Shown here in pieces: positions 19,838-28,578 of a stretch of DNA of 60,875 bases (its first letter is position 1; every line of letters begins with the position of its first letter). The stretch is taken from positions 1 through 60,875 of the forward strand of contig JABDIY010000064.1 in the NCBI GenBank assembly GCA_013003535.1. The letters are read 5' to 3'. The DNA is from Acidimicrobiales bacterium (GTDB lineage: Bacteria; Actinomycetota; Acidimicrobiia; Acidimicrobiales; SZUA-35). A model generated the notes under the pieces. It made no database searches. It saw only the letters and a list, made by a program, of their open reading frames with translations, and had not been told where the DNA came from. A program made the translations under genes and the position numbers.

Positions 19838-21354
19838 GCGCCTTGGGTCGGGCCGGCCTGTTGGGCAGCGTTCGCAAACGAGTTTCAGATTTCCGCCCCG
19901 GGCACGACGCTCCGACGTCCCCCGACGACCGGCTCATGGCAGATTTGCGCACGGCGTTGGCGCCGGAACGGGTTCAGTTTGACTCCGCCGGACGTTCGCT
20001 CCACAGCAAAGATGCCTCGGTGTTCAAAGGGGGTGTGGCGGGCCCCACGTGTTTTCCGATCACCACCGCCGAGGTGCAGGCCATCAGCCGGATTGCCGCC
20101 GAACACGGGCGGGCTATGGTTCCCCGTGGTGCCGGCACCGGACTGGCCGGAGGAGCGATCCCGCTGGGCGCTCCCGTAGTGGTGGCACTGACGAAGATGA
20201 ACAACATTCTGGAAGTCGACGTCGACAACCGCATCGCCTGGGTTGAACCGGGTGTGATCAACCTCGACCTCACCCGTCATCTCACGCCATTGGGCTACCA
20301 CTTTGCGCCGGACCCCAGCAGCCAGCAGGTCTGCACGATCGGCGGCAACGTAGCGAACAACTCCGGCGGTCCACATTGCTTGGCCTACGGCGTCACCAAT
20401 GCCCACGTGCAGGCCATGGAGGTGGTACTGCCCGATGGGCAGGTTGCCATGCTCGGCGGACTGGACCCGGAACCGGCGGGCTTGGATCTTCGTGGCGTTT
20501 TTGTGGGCAGCGAAGGCACCCTCGGCATCTGCACCAAGGTGGCGGTGCGGATCACCCGCAACCGACCGGCCGTGAAGACGCTGCTCCTCAGCTTCAAAAC
20601 CATCTCCGACGCCGCCAATACCGTTTCCGGAATCATCGCCTCCGGCATCGTTCCGGCGGCCTTGGAAGTGATGGATCAAAAAATTACTGTGGCCGTAGAG
20701 AACTATGTGCACGCTGGGTATCCCCGTGATGCCGGGGCCGTCTTGCTCGCGGAGGTGGATGGGCTCGCCGCCGGCGTCGCAGTCGACGCTGCCGGTATCG
20801 CGGCCATCGGCCGGGCGAACGGGGCCCTCGAGATCAGGGAGGCCGCCACCGAGGAAGAACGGGCGCTTCTCTGGAAGGGTCGAAAGACCGCTTTCGGTGC
20901 CATCGCCCAGATCGCGCCGGATTACTACCTGCATGACACGGTCGTGCCCCGTTCGGAACTGGCCAACGTCTTGGCCAAGGTGTACGAAATCGCCGACCGT
21001 TTCGACCTCCTGGTGATGAACGTCTTCCATGCCGGCGACGGAAATCTGCACCCACTCCTCCTGTTCGATGCCAGGGACGAGGGCGTGCTGGACCGTGTCC
21101 ACGCAGCCGGGAAGGAGATCGTAGAAGCATCGTTGGATGCCGGGGGAGTGTTGTCTGGTGAACACGGGATCGGGGTAGAGAAACAGGCCTACATGGGTCG
21201 CATGTTCTCCGACAACGACCTCGACCATCAGGATCGCCTTCGGAAGGCATTTGACCCCACGTGCCGAGCGAATCCCGGGAAGGTCATTCCGATGGGTCAT
21301 AGCTGTGCCGATATCCAGGCACTCCGTCGGGTTCCCACGGGAGTCTGGGGATGA
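19834..21354 (+). CDS. glcD: Glycolate oxidase subunit GlcD (FAD-linked)
   Basis: A 506-residue FAD-binding oxidase of the VAO/GlcD type, the catalytic subunit that oxidises glycolate (or D-lactate) to glyoxylate. The FAD-binding PCMH domain shows VPRGAGTGLAGGAIP, TIGGNVANNSGGPHCLAYG and GSEGTLGICTKVAVR; the C-terminal domain has the HAGDGNLHP metal/substrate motif and GGVLSGEHGIGVEK. About 35 extra residues precede the usual family start, so an internal ATG near 19936 is possible, but the ATGA overlap with glcG favours 19834. It overlaps glcE by four bases. Confidence 0.93.
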   Translation: MSALGRAGLLGSVRKRVSDFRPGHDAPTSPDDRLMADLRTALAPERVQFDSAGRSLHSKDASVFKGGVAGPTCFPITTAEVQAISRIAAEHGRAMVPRGAGTGLAGGAIPLGAPVVVALTKMNNILEVDVDNRIAWVEPGVINLDLTRHLTPLGYHFAPDPSSQQVCTIGGNVANNSGGPHCLAYGVTNAHVQAMEVVLPDGQVAMLGGLDPEPAGLDLRGVFVGSEGTLGICTKVAVRITRNRPAVKTLLLSFKTISDAANTVSGIIASGIVPAALEVMDQKITVAVENYVHAGYPRDAGAVLLAEVDGLAAGVAVDAAGIAAIGRANGALEIREAATEEERALLWKGRKTAFGAIAQIAPDYYLHDTVVPRSELANVLAKVYEIADRFDLLVMNVFHAGDGNLHPLLLFDARDEGVLDRVHAAGKEIVEASLDAGGVLSGEHGIGVEKQAYMGRMFSDNDLDHQDRLRKAFDPTCRANPGKVIPMGHSCADIQALRRVPTGVWG

Positions 21355-22289
21355 TCGCTTCGGGCGTTGCCGGTAGGAGAATCACCGATGAGGTGGCGCA
21401 GTTCGCCACGCTCGTCGGCAGCGACGATCCTGTTGCCGTCGAGGGCAACCGGACGCGTTGGGACGCCGGTGGACCAGCCACGGGGTCACCTCGAATCGTC
21501 AAAGCCCCGGCCGGGGTGGTGCAGTACCAGCCCGACGAGATGACCGTGAAAGTGTTGGCGGGCACAACCGTGGCAGAACTGGATCGCGCGCTGGCCGGCG
21601 AGGGTCAGCGAACCGCTCTCCCGCAACGGGGCGGCACAGTGGGCGGCGCCCTGGCCGTCGGCGAGAACCACCCCCACACGTTGGCCGTTGGCGCGCTCCG
21701 CACCGCAGTTCTGAAAGTCACCTACGTTTCCGCCGATGGCAAGATCGTTTCGGGCGGCGGTGCCACAGTGAAGAACGTCTCGGGGTTCGACATTCCTCGG
21801 CTGATCGTTGGTTCGTTGGGAACCCTGGGGTGCATCGCGGAAGTCATCCTTCGTACCAACCCCATCCCGGCGGTCAGCCGCTGGTTCCACACTCTGGCCG
21901 ACCCGTTCGCGATCTACAACGAACTGCTGGCGCCCGCGGCGGTATTCTGGGATGGCAGCGCTACCTGGCTCTTGCTAGAGGGACACGAGGTAGACGTGGA
22001 CCACCAGGCCTCGGTGGCCGCCGGAATCGGCGAACTCACCCCGGTTGATGGTCCACCCGATGAACCCGGATTGCACCGGTGGTCGTTGCCGCCAGGCGAG
22101 CTCCAGGCAACGATGACCAAACTCGAAGGGCCAGCGCTCGCATCGATCGGCGTCGGCACGATATGGGCCACCGAGCCGCAACCCGAGCGTCCACTTTCGC
22201 CAGCTGTCGAAGCGATCCACGATCGCATGAAGACATTCTTCGACCCGGATCGGCGCCTCAACCCCGGTCGGCACCCGGGCCGCAGGTAG
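21351..22289 (+). CDS. glcE: Glycolate oxidase subunit GlcE (FAD-binding)
   Basis: A 312-residue second FAD-binding subunit of glycolate oxidase. It has a shortened PCMH domain (VKVLAGTTVAELDRALAGEGQRTALP, VGGALAVGEN, VKNVSGFDIPRLIVGSLGTLG) and lacks the large C-terminal catalytic part of GlcD, as usual for GlcE; it ends in the short DPDRRLNPGRH tail shared by the family. With GlcD and GlcF it should form the membrane-associated complex that passes electrons from glycolate to quinones. The start overlaps the glcD stop codon. Confidence 0.92.
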   Translation: MIASGVAGRRITDEVAQFATLVGSDDPVAVEGNRTRWDAGGPATGSPRIVKAPAGVVQYQPDEMTVKVLAGTTVAELDRALAGEGQRTALPQRGGTVGGALAVGENHPHTLAVGALRTAVLKVTYVSADGKIVSGGGATVKNVSGFDIPRLIVGSLGTLGCIAEVILRTNPIPAVSRWFHTLADPFAIYNELLAPAAVFWDGSATWLLLEGHEVDVDHQASVAAGIGELTPVDGPPDEPGLHRWSLPPGELQATMTKLEGPALASIGVGTIWATEPQPERPLSPAVEAIHDRMKTFFDPDRRLNPGRHPGRR

Positions 22290-22294
22290 ACGTC

Positions 22295-23461
22295 ATGGAC
22301 CTGAAGCTTGACGATGACGAACTGAACATGTGCGTTCAGTGCGGATTGTGCCTTCCCCACTGCCCAACCTTTCGAGTTACCGGCGAAGAGGCAAAGTCCC
22401 CCCGGGGGCGGATCCATCTGATGCGCGAAGTGCAACTGAATGGCGCCCCGGTCACAGCTGAGGTGTTGGACTCCTTCGAAACATGTGTGCAATGTCGCGG
22501 TTGCGAACCGGCATGCCCCTCCGGCGTTCCCTACGGCCACCTGATGGAACGAACCCGGGAAGCCCTGGCCGATCACGGATTGATGGCTCCGCTTTGGCAA
22601 CGACTGGCCATGAAACCGCTGGCTCATCCCCAAGTTCTGGGGGTCGGATCGAAGGCCCTAGCTGCGGCACAGCGCCTACGTTTGGTTCCGAAGCGATTGG
22701 GGATCAGTGCCGATGTGCCGTTCCGACAGAGCCCGATGACCACTTCGGGGACCGATGTGATCATGTTCACCGGCTGTGTCATGGATGCCTGGCAGCGCAC
22801 CGTGCACACGGCCGGACAGAGGGTTCTCGAAGCCGCCGGGTTTGGCGTAACGCCTAGTGGCCCCATGGCGCCGTGTTGTGGCGCACTGCACGCTCATGCC
22901 GGACTGGCCGGCGACACCCGCTCGTTCGCCGGCAGCATGATCAACTCCTTCTCCACCGGCCCGCTGGCCGATGCACCGATCGTCGTTGATTCCGCCGGTT
23001 GCGGTGCCCAGATGAAAGACTACGGTCATTTGCTGGGCACCTCGGAGGCCGAGGCATTCAGCGCTCGCGTCTTTGATATCTGTGAATTTCTGGCTCAGAA
23101 TCTTCACAAACTGCCAGACGGCCGGCAGCTTCCTCAGACGGTGGCCGTACAGGATCCGTGTCATATCCGCCACGTGCAGCGCGTGCATCAAGCTACCCGG
23201 GATGTCTTGAGCCGGTATGTCCCCAATCTTGTTGAACTGGACGACGACGGGCTGTGTTGTGGAGCCGGAGGGGCCTATTCGGTACTGCAACCCGAGCTCG
23301 CCAGACAAATCCGAGACCGAAAAGTGGCTGCCATCAATGCCAAGAAGCCGGATCTGGTGGCGAGCGCCAATCCGGGGTGCTCAATGCACCTGGGGGCGGT
23401 TGGCGTGCCCACCGTCCACCCCATGGAGCTTGTGGCCCGTGCGCTTGGCTTCGAGCGCTAG
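22295..23461 (+). CDS. glcF: Glycolate oxidase iron-sulfur subunit GlcF
   Basis: A 388-residue electron-transfer subunit. Two [4Fe-4S] motifs lie in the N-terminal part (CVQCGLCLPHCP near residue 10 and CVQCRGCEPACP near 64), followed by two cysteine-rich CCG domains (PCCGALHAH and LCCGAGGAY), as in heterodisulfide-reductase-type subunits. The ATG at 22295 lies five bases after glcE and starts at the normal family N-terminus; a longer frame would overlap glcE by 200 bases. A terminator follows at 23516, so this is probably the last gene of the glcBGDEF unit. Confidence 0.94.
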   Translation: MDLKLDDDELNMCVQCGLCLPHCPTFRVTGEEAKSPRGRIHLMREVQLNGAPVTAEVLDSFETCVQCRGCEPACPSGVPYGHLMERTREALADHGLMAPLWQRLAMKPLAHPQVLGVGSKALAAAQRLRLVPKRLGISADVPFRQSPMTTSGTDVIMFTGCVMDAWQRTVHTAGQRVLEAAGFGVTPSGPMAPCCGALHAHAGLAGDTRSFAGSMINSFSTGPLADAPIVVDSAGCGAQMKDYGHLLGTSEAEAFSARVFDICEFLAQNLHKLPDGRQLPQTVAVQDPCHIRHVQRVHQATRDVLSRYVPNLVELDDDGLCCGAGGAYSVLQPELARQIRDRKVAAINAKKPDLVASANPGCSMHLGAVGVPTVHPMELVARALGFER

Positions 23462-23515
23462 GCGCATCTGGGCCAACGACGCTCCACAGCAGAACTCTTA
23501 TTCAGGCAAAACGCA

Positions 23516-23551
23516 CGAAAGCCCGGACCCCTGCTGGGATCCGGGCTTTCG
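23516..23551. terminator. Bidirectional hairpin terminator between glcF and hup
   Basis: A perfect 12-base stem (CGAAAGCCCGGA paired with TCCGGGCTTTCG) with a 12-base loop lies between two convergent genes. Each arm carries an A- or T-run at its outer edge, so it can end transcription from both sides. Confidence 0.85.
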
Positions 23552-23560
23552 AAACGAGAT

Positions 23561-23854
23561 CTAGCGGCTCTTCTTGGAGCCCAACAGCCATTCCTTCATG
23601 GGGGCGGATGTAGCGAGCTTGAGAGAGCGGCTCTTGCCGATCTTCAATGGCTCACCGGTCTGCGGGTTGCGTCCGGTCCGGGGGGCGCGCTCGCCCATGG
23701 AGAACGTTCCGAAGCCCGGCCATGCGACCTTCTCGCCGCTCTTGACGGACTCGGCGGTGTGGTCGAAGAAGGCAGCGAGTACGGCCTCGGTGGTCTTCTT
23801 GTCGGCGTCGGCCTTATCGGCAACGCTCGAGATCAGTTCAGCTTTGGTAGCCAT
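23561..23854 (-). CDS. hup: HU-family DNA-binding protein
   Basis: A 97-residue nucleoid protein that bends and compacts DNA. The full HU fold is present: ATKAELISSVADKADADKKTTEAVLAAFFD, then the GFGTFSMGERAPRTGRNPQTGEPLKI arm region. It is the short form, without the Lys/Ala-rich C-terminal tail found in mycobacterial HupB. The ATG at 23854 is preceded by a GAGGAG ribosome binding site; the longer frame upstream has no family similarity. Convergent with glcF across a terminator. Confidence 0.95.
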   Translation of the reverse strand: MATKAELISSVADKADADKKTTEAVLAAFFDHTAESVKSGEKVAWPGFGTFSMGERAPRTGRNPQTGEPLKIGKSRSLKLATSAPMKEWLLGSKKSR

Positions 23855-24057
23855 TTCAACTCCTCTTGCACAGATGTGCGGGTTTGGGATTAACGCACCA
23901 CGAACGGCGGTGCGAGCATTAGGTAAGCAGCGTTTGTGCCAAAGGTGGCGGATTCCACCCATATTTACTGAGCATTCTCCAAATCCGTGCCCTGAACCCC
24001 GCTACTTATGCGGGCTTGTTTTCCGTAGCCCAGTAGGTACGGGGCTTTGGGGCGCTG

Positions 24058-24076
24058 GGTTCAAAGAGCTTGAACC
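24058..24076. promoter_or_regulatory. Inverted repeat upstream of the copper-protein pair
   Basis: GGTTCAA-AGAGC-TTGAACC is a perfect 7-base inverted repeat with a 5-base spacer, 57 bases before the SodC-like gene start. It does not match the usual CueR or CsoR operators. It could be an operator or a short hairpin; the lack of a T-run argues against a terminator. Confidence 0.4.
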
Positions 24077-24133
24077 GAGTGACATTTGACGCCTGCGTTC
24101 CCCTTGGTAAATCGACGTGCGAAACTTGTCCGG

Positions 24134-24757
24134 ATGATTCGTGAGACCGCTGCCGCCATGATCGCGATTGCAATGTTGCTGGGGGCGTGCGGCTCGTCTG
24201 AGGATTTGGTCGAACCCGCCCAGGACGAAATGGTTGATGGTGAGATGGTCGATGGCGAAATGGGCGCCGGTGCCGAGGGCATGGAAGACCCCGAAGCAAT
24301 GGATGGCGATATGAGTGCAATGGGCGAGATGAACATGGGCGATATCAATGCGACCCCTGCCGATGAAGTTGCCGACGCTGATTTGCAGACGGGATCGTTC
24401 GAGCTGCTGGAGACCCGTCCGACGGGCTATGACGATCTCACGGGATCGGCGGCCATCGCTCGGTCACCGGCTGGCACTACCGTGACCATCGACCTGGTGG
24501 GTCTTGAACCGGAGACTGACTACATCGCCCACCTTCACAGCGGCGTATGCAGCACCACCAGCGACCACTACATGTTCGATCCGTCGGGACCGACCACACC
24601 ACCGAACGAGATCCATCTCGCCTTCACCTCCGCTGCTGACGGTTCGGGGGCAATGACCGCAGAGAATGCTGCCATCGCAGGACCCGAAGGCCAATCCGTC
24701 ATCGTCCATCGCTCAGACCTACTGGACAACAAGATCGCCTGTGCTCAGTTCTCCTAG
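24134..24757 (+). CDS. Met-rich lipoprotein with a Cu/Zn superoxide dismutase-like domain
   Basis: A 207-residue exported lipoprotein. The signal ends in the lipobox LLGAC, making Cys19 the lipidated residue. Residues 33-68 form an acidic, methionine-rich linker (nine Met in 36 residues, with DGEM-type repeats), a composition known from Cu(I)-binding proteins. Residues about 85-207 resemble Cu/Zn SOD: an HLH pair (133, 135), H145 before MFDP, H161, SVIVH with H192, and a closing KIACAQF like the SOD end ACGVI. The catalytic Arg near that end is replaced by Lys. It overlaps the CopC-like gene. Whether it is an active SOD or a copper store is open. Confidence 0.75.
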   Translation: MIRETAAAMIAIAMLLGACGSSEDLVEPAQDEMVDGEMVDGEMGAGAEGMEDPEAMDGDMSAMGEMNMGDINATPADEVADADLQTGSFELLETRPTGYDDLTGSAAIARSPAGTTVTIDLVGLEPETDYIAHLHSGVCSTTSDHYMFDPSGPTTPPNEIHLAFTSAADGSGAMTAENAAIAGPEGQSVIVHRSDLLDNKIACAQFS

Positions 24758-25289
24758 CGGGAGTCGCCGGATCAAGGCGCTTCTCTTCTTCGCCTTCCTA
24801 TTGCTTCCGGTCTTTGCGGTTCCGGTGTTCGCTCACGGCGGCATTATTCAGGGAGTCCCGGGTCCCGGCCAGAGTGTCGGTGGTTCAGTCGACACCGTCC
24901 AGTTGCTTTTCGCCGAACCGGTAAACGAGGCGATCGTGACCATTGAGAACTCGGCGGGGAGGTTCCTTGGTGGGACGCTCAATCAACCGGTCTCGAATCT
25001 CCTGGAGCTGTCCACCGATGGCATCACTGTGGACGATGACTACATCGTGCGGTACTCGGTCACCTTTGACGACGGTGTCGACTTCAGCTCGGCCTACCAA
25101 TTCACATATTCAGAAGGCTCGCCCGCACCACTGCCGATTGACCCGGCGTCGGTATCGCGTTCCCAAGGCATCAACTTACCCGCCTTGCTCATCGCTTTCG
25201 GGGTCGCTGTGGTCGTTCTCCTGCTTCTGCGCTTGGCGCTTCGATTGAAAAAATTGCGCTCTGCCGAACGAGCACCGCTCTCCGCCTAG
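24741..25289 (+). CDS. CopC-like copper-resistance domain protein with C-terminal anchor
   Basis: A 182-residue exported protein. A signal peptide (residues about 10-31) ends at VFA, leaving His32 as the mature N-terminus, as in CopC/YobA proteins where this His binds Cu(II). The beta-sandwich runs to about residue 125 and a single membrane helix (147-168) plus basic tail anchors it. The usual DGH copper-ligand motif is DGV here (111-113), so the Cu(II) site is incomplete. The GTG at 24741 overlaps the SodC-like gene by 17 bases, implying co-translation. CopC partners often deliver copper to or from CopD, which is not seen here. Confidence 0.75.
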   Translation: MLSSPSGSRRIKALLFFAFLLLPVFAVPVFAHGGIIQGVPGPGQSVGGSVDTVQLLFAEPVNEAIVTIENSAGRFLGGTLNQPVSNLLELSTDGITVDDDYIVRYSVTFDDGVDFSSAYQFTYSEGSPAPLPIDPASVSRSQGINLPALLIAFGVAVVVLLLLRLALRLKKLRSAERAPLSA

Positions 25290-25324
25290 GAACACATCCA
25301 CCGCCGAGCCTGTTACACAGGCTC

Positions 25325-26737
25325 ATGGCTTCTCCCACACCCCAGGCAATCGTGATCGGCTCCGGCTCAGGGGGGCTTACCGTGGCGATAGGACTCTCCC
25401 GCATCGGGCGTTCCGCCATCCTGGTCGAAGATCACCATGTGGGCGGCGATTGCACCAACGTGGGCTGTATCCCATCGAAGTCTTTGTTGCATCACTCGGC
25501 AGACGGCACGCTTCCGCCGGCCGAGGCCCTAAGCCAGGTTCGGGCCAGCCGGACCGCACTCCGGGACCACGAGACCGAACTAGTGAAGACAGGGACCGAA
25601 CGGCTCGATTTTCGGGTGGGACGGGGCCGGCTGCTCTCTCCCGGACGCGTGGAAATCACTGCGCCGGACGGCTCAACCGAGATCGTGGAGGCTCCGAACG
25701 TCGTTGTGGCCACCGGGTCTCAACCGCGATCGCTCGAAATTCCTGGCTTGCCTTCGGAGATGCTACTCACCAACAACAACCTCTTCGAGTTGGGGACCGC
25801 TCCGGAACATCTGGCCATCATTGGCGGCGGTCCAATCGGAGTTGAGATGGCCACGGCGTTCAGGCGCATGGGATCTCAAGTGACGCTGGTGGAGTTCCTA
25901 CCTCAGATTCTGACGCAACTGTTACCCGAGCCGGCTGCCATTTTGCATCGCTCCCTCGAAGCGATGGGCGTCCGTATCGAAGTTGCTGCCAAGGCCACCG
26001 CCTTCGAGGCCGCCACGGGAACCCTGCTGGTCGAACCGGTTGATGGGGCAAATCCGGTGGCGCCAATTTCAAGCGTCGATGCGGTGCTGGTCTCGGTGGG
26101 GAGGGTCCCCAACTCCAAAGATCTCGGGCTGGAGGTACTGGACGTCGCTATGGACAAGAGCGGGCGAATCGTGATCGACGCCAAGGGTCGAACCAACGTT
26201 GCCGGGCTCTGGGCATGCGGAGATGTAACCGACCGCGGTGGCACCACCCACGCCGCCGGGGCCTGGGGACGGCGAATCCTGCGGGCCATGGTGAGCGGTC
26301 CGCTTCCAATGCCCGATGTTCCGCCGATCCCGGCCGCGGTTTTCGGTGATCCCGAGGCCGCGTGGATCGGAGAACAGCCGGTTGAGGTCCCCTCAGACGT
26401 ACGTCGGATCACGGTGGAGACTTCCGACATCGACCGGAGTTACACAGACCAAGCTGGCGAGGGGATCGTGATCGTGGACGTCCGCCGTCTCACCGGAAAG
26501 ATTTTGGGGGCAACGATCGTTGGACCTCGAGCCGGTGAGTTGATCGGGACCGTGAGCCTGTCCATGAAAACCGACGTGCCCTTCCACAAGTGGTACGGCA
26601 CCGTGTGGCCCTATCCCACCTACTCCGACGGACTCAGCCGCGCCGTCGACGCCTATATCGCCGAGGCCCTGCCATCGGTCCACAAGGACGCGCTTCGGTG
26701 GGCCCTGGGACGAGCGAAGTCATTGATCAAGCGCTGA
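25325..26737 (+). CDS. FAD-dependent pyridine nucleotide-disulfide oxidoreductase (Lpd/MerA-like)
   Basis: A 470-residue flavoprotein with FAD motif GSGSGGLTVAIGL, redox-active disulfide GGDCTNVGCIPSKSL (Cys pair near 43 and 48), NAD(P) motif IIGGGPIGVEMATAF and the WACGDVTD FAD motif. The C-terminal His-Glu pair of lipoamide dehydrogenase (HPTLSE) is replaced by a YPTYSD-type segment, closer to the PYLT..EG region of mercuric reductase, yet the MerA C-terminal cysteine pair is missing. So neither activity can be claimed; soluble disulfide or quinone reduction is possible. It starts 35 bases after the CopC-like gene and may share its transcript. Confidence 0.85.
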   Translation: MASPTPQAIVIGSGSGGLTVAIGLSRIGRSAILVEDHHVGGDCTNVGCIPSKSLLHHSADGTLPPAEALSQVRASRTALRDHETELVKTGTERLDFRVGRGRLLSPGRVEITAPDGSTEIVEAPNVVVATGSQPRSLEIPGLPSEMLLTNNNLFELGTAPEHLAIIGGGPIGVEMATAFRRMGSQVTLVEFLPQILTQLLPEPAAILHRSLEAMGVRIEVAAKATAFEAATGTLLVEPVDGANPVAPISSVDAVLVSVGRVPNSKDLGLEVLDVAMDKSGRIVIDAKGRTNVAGLWACGDVTDRGGTTHAAGAWGRRILRAMVSGPLPMPDVPPIPAAVFGDPEAAWIGEQPVEVPSDVRRITVETSDIDRSYTDQAGEGIVIVDVRRLTGKILGATIVGPRAGELIGTVSLSMKTDVPFHKWYGTVWPYPTYSDGLSRAVDAYIAEALPSVHKDALRWALGRAKSLIKR

Positions 26738-26786
26738 GAGGTGATCACTGGAGGCCAGTACTATTCAGATTGGGGGTCAGTGAGCT

Positions 26787-28445
26787 ATGGAGACGACCCA
26801 GCGTTTGGATCAGGCACGAGCAGCGTATGCGACGTGTGACTGGCAAGCGGCTTATCACGGGTTCGCAGAAGTGGATCGAACAGGGTCGCTGGAAAACACC
26901 GACCTCGAGCGGCTCGCTACTGCGGCGTATCTGACCGGCCACGACATCGAGAGCACGCACGCGTGGACGCGGGCCCATCAGGGGTGGCTCGACGATGGCG
27001 ATGAGGGGCGGGCAGTGCGTTGCGCATTCTGGCTCGGTTTTGGCCTGGTGCAGCGAGGGCAGATGGCCCAGGGCGGCGGCTGGTTGGCCCGAGCTGGGCG
27101 GATGGTCGAAGAGCACGGGCTGGACACGGTGGAGCGCGGATACCTCCTGGTTCCGGCAGGTCTGATGGCGATGAGTTCCGGCGAGCCGGCAACCGCCCTC
27201 GAGCGGTTCGCCGAGGCCGGCTCGCTCGCCCGACGCTTCGACGACCGAGACTTGGCCGCTCTCGGCAGCCTCGGGCGGGGTGAGGCGTTGCTGCGAATGG
27301 GACGGACGGCGGAAGGCCTGAGCCTCTTCGATGAGGCGATGGTGGCGGTGACTGCCGGCGAGACTTCGCCAACGATTTCCGGACTTGTCTACTGCGCGGT
27401 CATCGATCGTTGTCGGCACGTGTTCGACCTCCGTCGTGCCCGCGAGTGGACCTTGGCGCTCGACCGGTGGTGCGATCAGCAGCCTGGGCTCGTGCCGTAT
27501 CGGGGGCAGTGCCTGGTGCACAGGGCCCAGGTCCTACAGGATCGGGGAGAGTGGATCGACGCGGCGGCTGAACTCGAGCAGGCCCAGCAGCGGTTGAGCG
27601 ATCCGCCCCATCCGGCGGTGGGGATGGCGCACTACCAGCTCGGCGAGCTGCACCGGCTGCGGGGCGAGGTGAGGCAGGCCGAGGATGCCTACCGTCAGGC
27701 CCACGCCGCCGGCCGGGAACCCCAGCCGGGTCTGGCTTTGCTGCGCCTGGCCGAGGGAAACGCTGAGCTAGCGGCCGGCGCTATCCAGTCGGCTCTCGAC
27801 GCAGCGGGCGATCGGATGTCCCGGGCCCAGCTGCTGCCGGCCTACGCCGAGGTCATGCTTGCCGTGGACCGGCCGGACCACGCCAGGGTCGCCGCTGCAG
27901 AGCTCGATGAGCTGGCCGAAGCTGGGGGAGCCACAATGTTGGGCGCATTCGCCAGTAGAACCCGAGGCGCACTGCTCCTGGCCGGTGGCGAGGCGCAGGC
28001 CGCGCTCGGCCCGTTGCGAGCCGCGCTCGAGGCGTGGCAGCAACTGGACACGCCCTACGAGGCCGCACAGGTGCGCTTGCTACTGGTCGTCGCCTGTCGG
28101 CAACTCAAAGACCATGACCGGGCCCAGTTGGAATGTGACGTGGCCCGAGAGGCGTTCGAGCAGCTTGGTGCCGCGCCGGCGCTGGCCCAGCTCGATCGGC
28201 TGCTGGCCGACGCGCCGGGTGGCGCCGAGTCTTCAAGCGAATCGAGTGTGAGTCGGGCAGTCACGGACCGGGAGTTGCAGGTACTGCGCCTCGTGGCCGG
28301 GGGCCAGACCAACCGGGGAATTGCTGCCGAACTGGCGATCAGTGAGAGGACCGTTGAGCGCCACATCACCAACATCTTCACCAAGTTGGGCGTATCGAAC
28401 CGGACGGCCGCCGCGGCCCACGCGTTCGACCACGGCCTGTTGTAA
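26787..28445 (+). CDS. TPR-containing LuxR-family transcriptional regulator
   Basis: A 552-residue regulator. Most of the protein (about 1-470) is made of helical tetratricopeptide-like repeats rich in Ala, Arg and Leu, and the last 65 residues are a LuxR/NarL-type helix-turn-helix (TDRELQVLRLVAGGQTNRG...SERTVERHITNIFTKLGVSNR). There is no receiver domain and no P-loop ATPase, unlike MalT/LAL regulators, so it looks like a LAL protein stripped to its TPR sensor and DNA-binding part. A methyltransferase gene follows 134 bases downstream behind a G/C inverted repeat, a plausible target. Confidence 0.85.
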   Translation: METTQRLDQARAAYATCDWQAAYHGFAEVDRTGSLENTDLERLATAAYLTGHDIESTHAWTRAHQGWLDDGDEGRAVRCAFWLGFGLVQRGQMAQGGGWLARAGRMVEEHGLDTVERGYLLVPAGLMAMSSGEPATALERFAEAGSLARRFDDRDLAALGSLGRGEALLRMGRTAEGLSLFDEAMVAVTAGETSPTISGLVYCAVIDRCRHVFDLRRAREWTLALDRWCDQQPGLVPYRGQCLVHRAQVLQDRGEWIDAAAELEQAQQRLSDPPHPAVGMAHYQLGELHRLRGEVRQAEDAYRQAHAAGREPQPGLALLRLAEGNAELAAGAIQSALDAAGDRMSRAQLLPAYAEVMLAVDRPDHARVAAAELDELAEAGGATMLGAFASRTRGALLLAGGEAQAALGPLRAALEAWQQLDTPYEAAQVRLLLVVACRQLKDHDRAQLECDVAREAFEQLGAAPALAQLDRLLADAPGGAESSSESSVSRAVTDRELQVLRLVAGGQTNRGIAAELAISERTVERHITNIFTKLGVSNRTAAAAHAFDHGLL

Positions 28446-28469
28446 GCCGGAGGCTCCCGCGGACCGCGT

Positions 28470-28487
28470 ATGGGGGTTCTCCCCCAT
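28470..28487. promoter_or_regulatory. ATGGGGG-CCCCCAT inverted repeat, candidate LuxR-type operator
   Basis: ATGGGGG-TTCT-CCCCCAT is a perfect 7-base inverted repeat between the TPR-LuxR gene and the methyltransferase gene, 91 bases before the latter's start. A related C/G repeat occurs upstream of the second LuxR-type gene at 42716. Binding by the adjacent LuxR regulator is inference. Confidence 0.5.
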
Positions 28488-28578
28488 CCCGATTCGCTAC
28501 GAGATTGGCGGATTCCCCCGAAGTCGGTCGGCTCGACTCGTGCGACGTTATTGCTATCGCCAACCGAGGAGGAAACCG

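Noticed and set aside
19885-21300. A 471-residue minus-strand frame opposite glcD
   Set aside because: GC-rich antisense shadow; glcD on the plus strand has full family motifs and operon overlaps.
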